Positions 60,581 to 64,000 of a stretch of 64,000 nt of DNA are shown piece after piece. Position numbers and translations under genes: made by a program. How positions within the stretch are numbered: position 1 is the first letter of the stretch; each line of letters begins with the position of its first letter. This DNA comes from Sinorhizobium sp. B11 (GTDB taxonomy: Bacteria; Pseudomonadota; Alphaproteobacteria; Rhizobiales; Rhizobiaceae), in assembly GCA_039725955.1 (NCBI GenBank), contig CP091034.1, positions 3,596,001 to 3,660,000 on the forward strand, in the 5' to 3' direction. Under the pieces are notes generated by a model, which saw nothing but the letters and a program-made list of their open reading frames with translations, ran no database searches and was not told the DNA's origin.

Positions 60581-61507
60581 TCAAACGGGCGCGCGGGGAT
60601 CATGCCGCGCAAGCCGGCGCAGCAGATAGTCGACCTCGGACCGCGCGGTGGTGCTGAGCGCACTCCCGGGCTTGCGCTGCGCATCGGAGGTGATGACACC
60701 CCGACGCATCAGGACATGCTTGCGAACGGCAAGGCCGACGCCGAGCTGCTGCTCGTAGCGGATCAGCGGCAAGTGAGCGTCGAATAGATCATGCGCCTCA
60801 TCACGTTTGCCGGCGGCAAACAGATTGACGAGTTCCACCAGCATGTCGGGGAAGCCATAGCCGGTCATGGCACCATCCGCACCGCGTTCCGGTTCGAAAT
60901 CGAGGAACATGCCGCCATTGCCGCAGAGGATCGAGAAGGGACGGAGATCGCCGGCCTTCTGCATGGCACGCAGTTTCGAGATTTTTTCCAGGCCCGGCCA
61001 GTCCTCGTGTTTGAGCATGAGGCAGGACGGATGGTCGGATATGATCTTGGCAACGACGCCCGAGGACATGACGACCGTCAGCGTCAGCGGATAGTCTTGC
61101 AGCACCCACGGAACGTCCGTGCCGACGGCTTCGACTGCCTGCGCGAAATACTGGATGATCTGCTCGTCGGTGCGGAGCGCCGGGGTCGGCGCGATCATCA
61201 CGCCGGCAGCACCCATGTCCATCGCATCGCGGGCGAGCGAACGCATCGCCGCAAAACCGGGTGCGGAAACACCGACAACGACCGGCACCCTGGAACGGCC
61301 GACGACCTGACGGATGATTGCCCGCGATTCGGCGGGCTCCAGTTTCGGCGCTTCACCCATGATCCCGAGAATGGTCATGCCTGTAACGCCGCTGTCCTGA
61401 TAAAAATCGGTCAGCCGGTCGATCGACGGCGTATCGAGACTCCCATCCGGTAGGAATGGCGTGGTTGCGATAGCGTAGACGCCCTTGGCGTCAGTCCCGA
61501 AGCTCAT
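60581..61507 (-). CDS. DapA-family aldolase/lyase (dihydrodipicolinate synthase-like)
   Basis: 308 aa from ATG at 61507 (GGAAGGA upstream). TIM-barrel start GVYAIATTPFLPDGSLD, ILGIMGEAPKLE, the Tyr of LQDYPLT and a Schiff-base Lys in CLMLKHEDWPG are as in the family. GMGAAGVMIAPTP replaces the usual substrate-site segment. It probably cleaves or dehydrates a keto acid rather than making dihydrodipicolinate. Overlaps the RraA-like gene (ATGA). Confidence 0.85.
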   Translation of the reverse strand: MSFGTDAKGVYAIATTPFLPDGSLDTPSIDRLTDFYQDSGVTGMTILGIMGEAPKLEPAESRAIIRQVVGRSRVPVVVGVSAPGFAAMRSLARDAMDMGAAGVMIAPTPALRTDEQIIQYFAQAVEAVGTDVPWVLQDYPLTLTVVMSSGVVAKIISDHPSCLMLKHEDWPGLEKISKLRAMQKAGDLRPFSILCGNGGMFLDFEPERGADGAMTGYGFPDMLVELVNLFAAGKRDEAHDLFDAHLPLIRYEQQLGVGLAVRKHVLMRRGVITSDAQRKPGSALSTTARSEVDYLLRRLARHDPRAPV

Positions 61508-62208
61508 TGTGCATCCTTCCACGCCTGATAGCGTGCCTTCGTTTCAGCATTCATGGGATAGAGACCGGGCAGCGGTACGCCCCGGTCGATTTCGGTCATG
61601 ATCCAGCCTTCCATGCGCTCCTGCTCCGGCGCTTCGGCAAGCACCGCATCCAGCAGAGCTGCCGGGATAAGCACGGCGCCGTCCTTGTCTGTAACGACGA
61701 TATCGCCGGGGAAAACCGCAACACCGCCGCAAGCGATCGGCTGCTGCCAGCCGACGAAGGTCAGCCCGGCGACGGAAGGCGGTGCCGCCATGCCGTCGCA
61801 CCAGACCGGCAATCCGCTCGCAAGTACGCCTTCGAGATCGCGCACGACGCCATCGGTCACCAGGGCCGCAACCTTGCGCTTCATCATCCGGGCGCAAAGG
61901 ATATCGCCGAAAATACCGGCATCCTGCACGCCCATGGCATCGACCACGGCAATGCATCCCTCGGGCATGTCTTCGATTGCCGCTCTTGTAGAAATCGGTG
62001 AAGCCCAGCTTTCAGGCGTCGCCAGATCCTCACGCGCCGGCACGAAACGCAGCGTGAAGGCCGGACCGACGACCCGCTCCTGGCCGGGCCGTAGCGGCTT
62101 GGTGCCGCGCATCCAGACGTTTCTGAGCCCCTTTTTCAGAAGCACGGTTGTCAGCGTCGCCGTAGAGATGCCCTTCAGAGTTTCTATGACAGCCGGATCG
62201 AGAGACAT
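61504..62208 (-). CDS. RraA-like aldolase/decarboxylase family protein
   Basis: 234 aa from ATG at 62208 (GAGGTG upstream). RraA/HMG-aldolase motifs: STATLTTVLLKKGL, GDILCARMMKRKVAALVTDG, VVRDLEG with Arg and metal Asp, FPGDIVVTDKDGAVLIP. It belongs to the same fold as GalC but to a different branch. It shares an operon with an SDR and a DapA-like lyase. Confidence 0.85.
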   Translation of the reverse strand: MSLDPAVIETLKGISTATLTTVLLKKGLRNVWMRGTKPLRPGQERVVGPAFTLRFVPAREDLATPESWASPISTRAAIEDMPEGCIAVVDAMGVQDAGIFGDILCARMMKRKVAALVTDGVVRDLEGVLASGLPVWCDGMAAPPSVAGLTFVGWQQPIACGGVAVFPGDIVVTDKDGAVLIPAALLDAVLAEAPEQERMEGWIMTEIDRGVPLPGLYPMNAETKARYQAWKDAQ

Positions 62209-62218
62209 TGTCAGCACC

Positions 62219-62998
62219 TCATATGCTCTGGATGAGGCCGCCGTCGATGCGGATGACGGAGCCGGTAATGTAGGATGCGCGCGGGCTCGCCAGAAAAGCA
62301 ACCGTGTCGCCATATTCCTCTGGCCGGCCATAGCGTCCGACCGGGATAGCGGCCGTGCTTCCCGCCGTCACCTCTTCCACCGGCCGGTTCTCACGCTTGG
62401 CCTTCTGTTCATCGAGGAAAGTGATACGGCCGGTCGCGATACGTCCCGGCAGCACGATATTGGCGGTGACGCCGTCACGTCCGATTTCGCGTGCAAGCGT
62501 CTTCGACCATCCGACCAGCGCCAGGCGCAAGCTGTTGGAAATACCGAGATTGGGAATCGGCGCCACGACGCCTGACGAGGTGGAGGTAATGACGCGGCCC
62601 CAGCCGCGCTCTTTCATGCCGGGCAGCACGGCATCCGTCACGGCAATCACCGAGCGCACCATCATGTCGAAATATTTCGACCAGGTTTCTGCCGATTGAC
62701 CGGAAGCCGGTGTCGGTGGCGGCCCACCCGTATTGTTGACGAGGATATCGACGCTTCCTAACGTATGGGCGATCACAGCCAGCCTCGCCTCGATGACGGA
62801 GAGATCGGCAATATCCCAGCCGATCGCCAGCGCCTTTCCTCCCGAAGAAACAATGCCTTCCGCCGTCTTCGTTGCGGCACCTTCGTCAATATCGGCGACG
62901 GCAACGCGAACCCCCTCTGAAGCCAACGAGCGGGCAATCGCCCCACCCAGTCCGCCACCCGCGCCGAACACCAAAGCGGTCTTTCCGCTCAATTGCAT
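62219..62998 (-). CDS. Short-chain dehydrogenase/reductase-family protein lacking the YxxxK motif
   Basis: 259 aa from ATG at 62998 (a TTG at 63004 is possible). The Rossmann motif GAGGGLGGAIARSLA and NNTG are present, with STSS at the serine position. Where SDRs have YxxxK this protein has ISNSLRLAL, with neither Tyr nor Lys. Similar SNxxR variants exist in the family, so catalysis may differ. First gene of the SDR-RraA-DapA operon. Confidence 0.82.
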   Translation of the reverse strand: MQLSGKTALVFGAGGGLGGAIARSLASEGVRVAVADIDEGAATKTAEGIVSSGGKALAIGWDIADLSVIEARLAVIAHTLGSVDILVNNTGGPPPTPASGQSAETWSKYFDMMVRSVIAVTDAVLPGMKERGWGRVITSTSSGVVAPIPNLGISNSLRLALVGWSKTLAREIGRDGVTANIVLPGRIATGRITFLDEQKAKRENRPVEEVTAGSTAAIPVGRYGRPEEYGDTVAFLASPRASYITGSVIRIDGGLIQSI

Positions 62999-63097
62999 AT
63001 CCAAGGCAAATACTCCCGTTTGGCCCGCATTATGGCGATCGGGAAAAGAAGAAAAATCTCGCTTTTTCTGGTTTCAGAAGATAGAAAATCTATCCTT

Positions 63098-63979
63098 ATG
63101 GAGACGCGGTTTCTCGATACATTTCTACTGGTTGCCGAGCTTGGGTCACTGGCCGAGGCCTCCCGCCGCCTCGGCATTACGCCTGCCGCGGTGGCCCAAC
63201 GCATGCAGGCACTGGAAGACGATGTCGGCGTGCCGCTGCTGACCCGCGTCGGCCGCCGTGTCCGCCCGACCGATACCGGTCACGCCATTATCGAAAAGAG
63301 CCGCAGGATCCTTGCCGAGGTGCGAGATCTGCGCAGCCTCGCCAATGCCGACCTGCCCTCCGGCGAGCTTCGCCTCGGCGCCATCACCACCGCGCTGACC
63401 GGACTGCTGCCATCAGCCCTGCACGACGTCTTCGCCAGCATGCCGCTTGTCGAGGTCTTCCTGTTGCCAGGCCCGTCGACCGATCTCTACCAGCGGCTGA
63501 TAGATCGGGATATCGACGCGGCAATCATTGTAAAACCACCTTTTTCGATACCGAAAACATTGGAATGGGAGCTACTGCGGGCCGAACGTCTGGTTCTCGT
63601 GGCCCCCGCCGATTGCCAGGGCAAGAACCCGCACGAACTCCTGAAGACCCGCCCCTTCATCCGCTACGACCGGAACAACTGGGGCGGCCGCCTTGCCGAC
63701 GAATATCTTCAAAGACAGGATTTGAAGCCGGCTGAACGTCTGGAACTCGATTCCCTCGAAGCAATCTCAGTCATGGTCGCCAACGGGCTCGGCGTCTCGC
63801 TGGTGCCGGACTGGGCAAGGCCCTGGCCGGAAGGCCTCAACCTCGCCGTCCTCGAACTGCCCGTACCCTTTCCACCGCGAGAGGTCGGAATGCTCTGGCC
63901 GCGCAGTTCCCCGTCGCGTCGGCTGACGGGCATCGTACTCGACGCGCTCAAGCGCTCGCAGACCGCCATCGGGCCCTAA
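63098..63979 (+). CDS. LysR-family regulator
   Basis: 293 aa from ATG at 63098. HTH FLLVAELGSLAEASRRLGIT, AAVAQRMQALEDDVG at the N-terminus, then the effector domain with LRLGAITTAL. Divergent from the SDR operon with a 99-bp gap, so probably its regulator. The window ends 21 bp later. Confidence 0.9.
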   Translation: METRFLDTFLLVAELGSLAEASRRLGITPAAVAQRMQALEDDVGVPLLTRVGRRVRPTDTGHAIIEKSRRILAEVRDLRSLANADLPSGELRLGAITTALTGLLPSALHDVFASMPLVEVFLLPGPSTDLYQRLIDRDIDAAIIVKPPFSIPKTLEWELLRAERLVLVAPADCQGKNPHELLKTRPFIRYDRNNWGGRLADEYLQRQDLKPAERLELDSLEAISVMVANGLGVSLVPDWARPWPEGLNLAVLELPVPFPPREVGMLWPRSSPSRRLTGIVLDALKRSQTAIGP

Positions 63980-64000
63980 TCGTTTTTGGCCGAAATCAGG

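Noticed and set aside
1..64000. CRISPR array, tRNA, rRNA, insertion sequence or phage genes
   Set aside because: No regularly spaced repeats, no tRNA- or rRNA-like sequence, and no transposase, integrase or phage structural genes were recognised.

Overview
The window is GC-rich, tightly packed, protein-coding DNA without rRNA, tRNA, CRISPR or a recognisable insertion sequence. Gene content (many ABC importers, FixLJ-type regulators, GntR/LysR/LacI regulators, PPK2) and the style of the intergenic hairpin repeats suggest a member of the Rhizobiaceae (Rhizobium/Agrobacterium group). The density of catabolic importer operons fits a chromid or large plasmid, but that is inference.

Layout. (1) 1-4114, minus: peptide/opine-type ABC importer with a carboxymuconolactone-decarboxylase-like gene. 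(2) 4345-8163, plus: amino-acid-type ABC importer carrying a glycosylasparaginase-family enzyme, then a LacI repressor (8221-9222), an M24-like protein and a cupin (9371-11280). LacI-type palindromes lie at both promoters. (3) 24765 down to 11290, minus: about 13 kb of same-strand genes (aldo/keto reductase, Fae homologue, SSADH, LysR, oligopeptide-type importer, second ALDH, enolase-superfamily enzyme, GMC oxidoreductase), apparently one catabolic unit. (4) 24873-28241, minus: HlyD plus two ABC-2 permeases without an ATPase gene. (5) 28490-34062, plus: a candidate C-rich-loop small RNA, a histidine kinase with two response regulators, a small protein, a LuxR solo, a GntR regulator and an ACT protein. 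(6) 34111-40387: GntR-uxuA divergent from a spermidine/putrescine-type importer whose ATPase gene is frameshifted. (7) 40471-41379: PPK2.

(8) 41561-58239 is the most striking region. A Liv-type importer, a tetrahydrofolate-dependent aryl O-demethylase (LigM), a MetF, an LigAB-type extradiol dioxygenase and GalD, GalC and GalB homologues surround a GntR regulator. A perfect 10-bp palindrome, ATGTATACAT, occurs four times, at the importer, ligM, dioxygenase and metF promoters. I read this as one regulon for uptake, O-demethylation and ring cleavage of methoxylated aromatic acids (3-O-methylgallate/gallate, possibly vanillate/protocatechuate), ending in pyruvate and oxaloacetate. A MurA paralogue with Asp in place of the catalytic Cys sits inside it.

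(9) 58273-63979: a LysR regulator with two N-terminal HTH segments, a D-2-hydroxyacid dehydrogenase, and a divergent LysR / SDR-RraA-DapA operon that looks like another aldolase-ending catabolic module.

Functions come from remembered family motifs and context; no search was run. Start codons were moved from the longest reading frame wherever a ribosome binding site or the family N-terminus argued for it.
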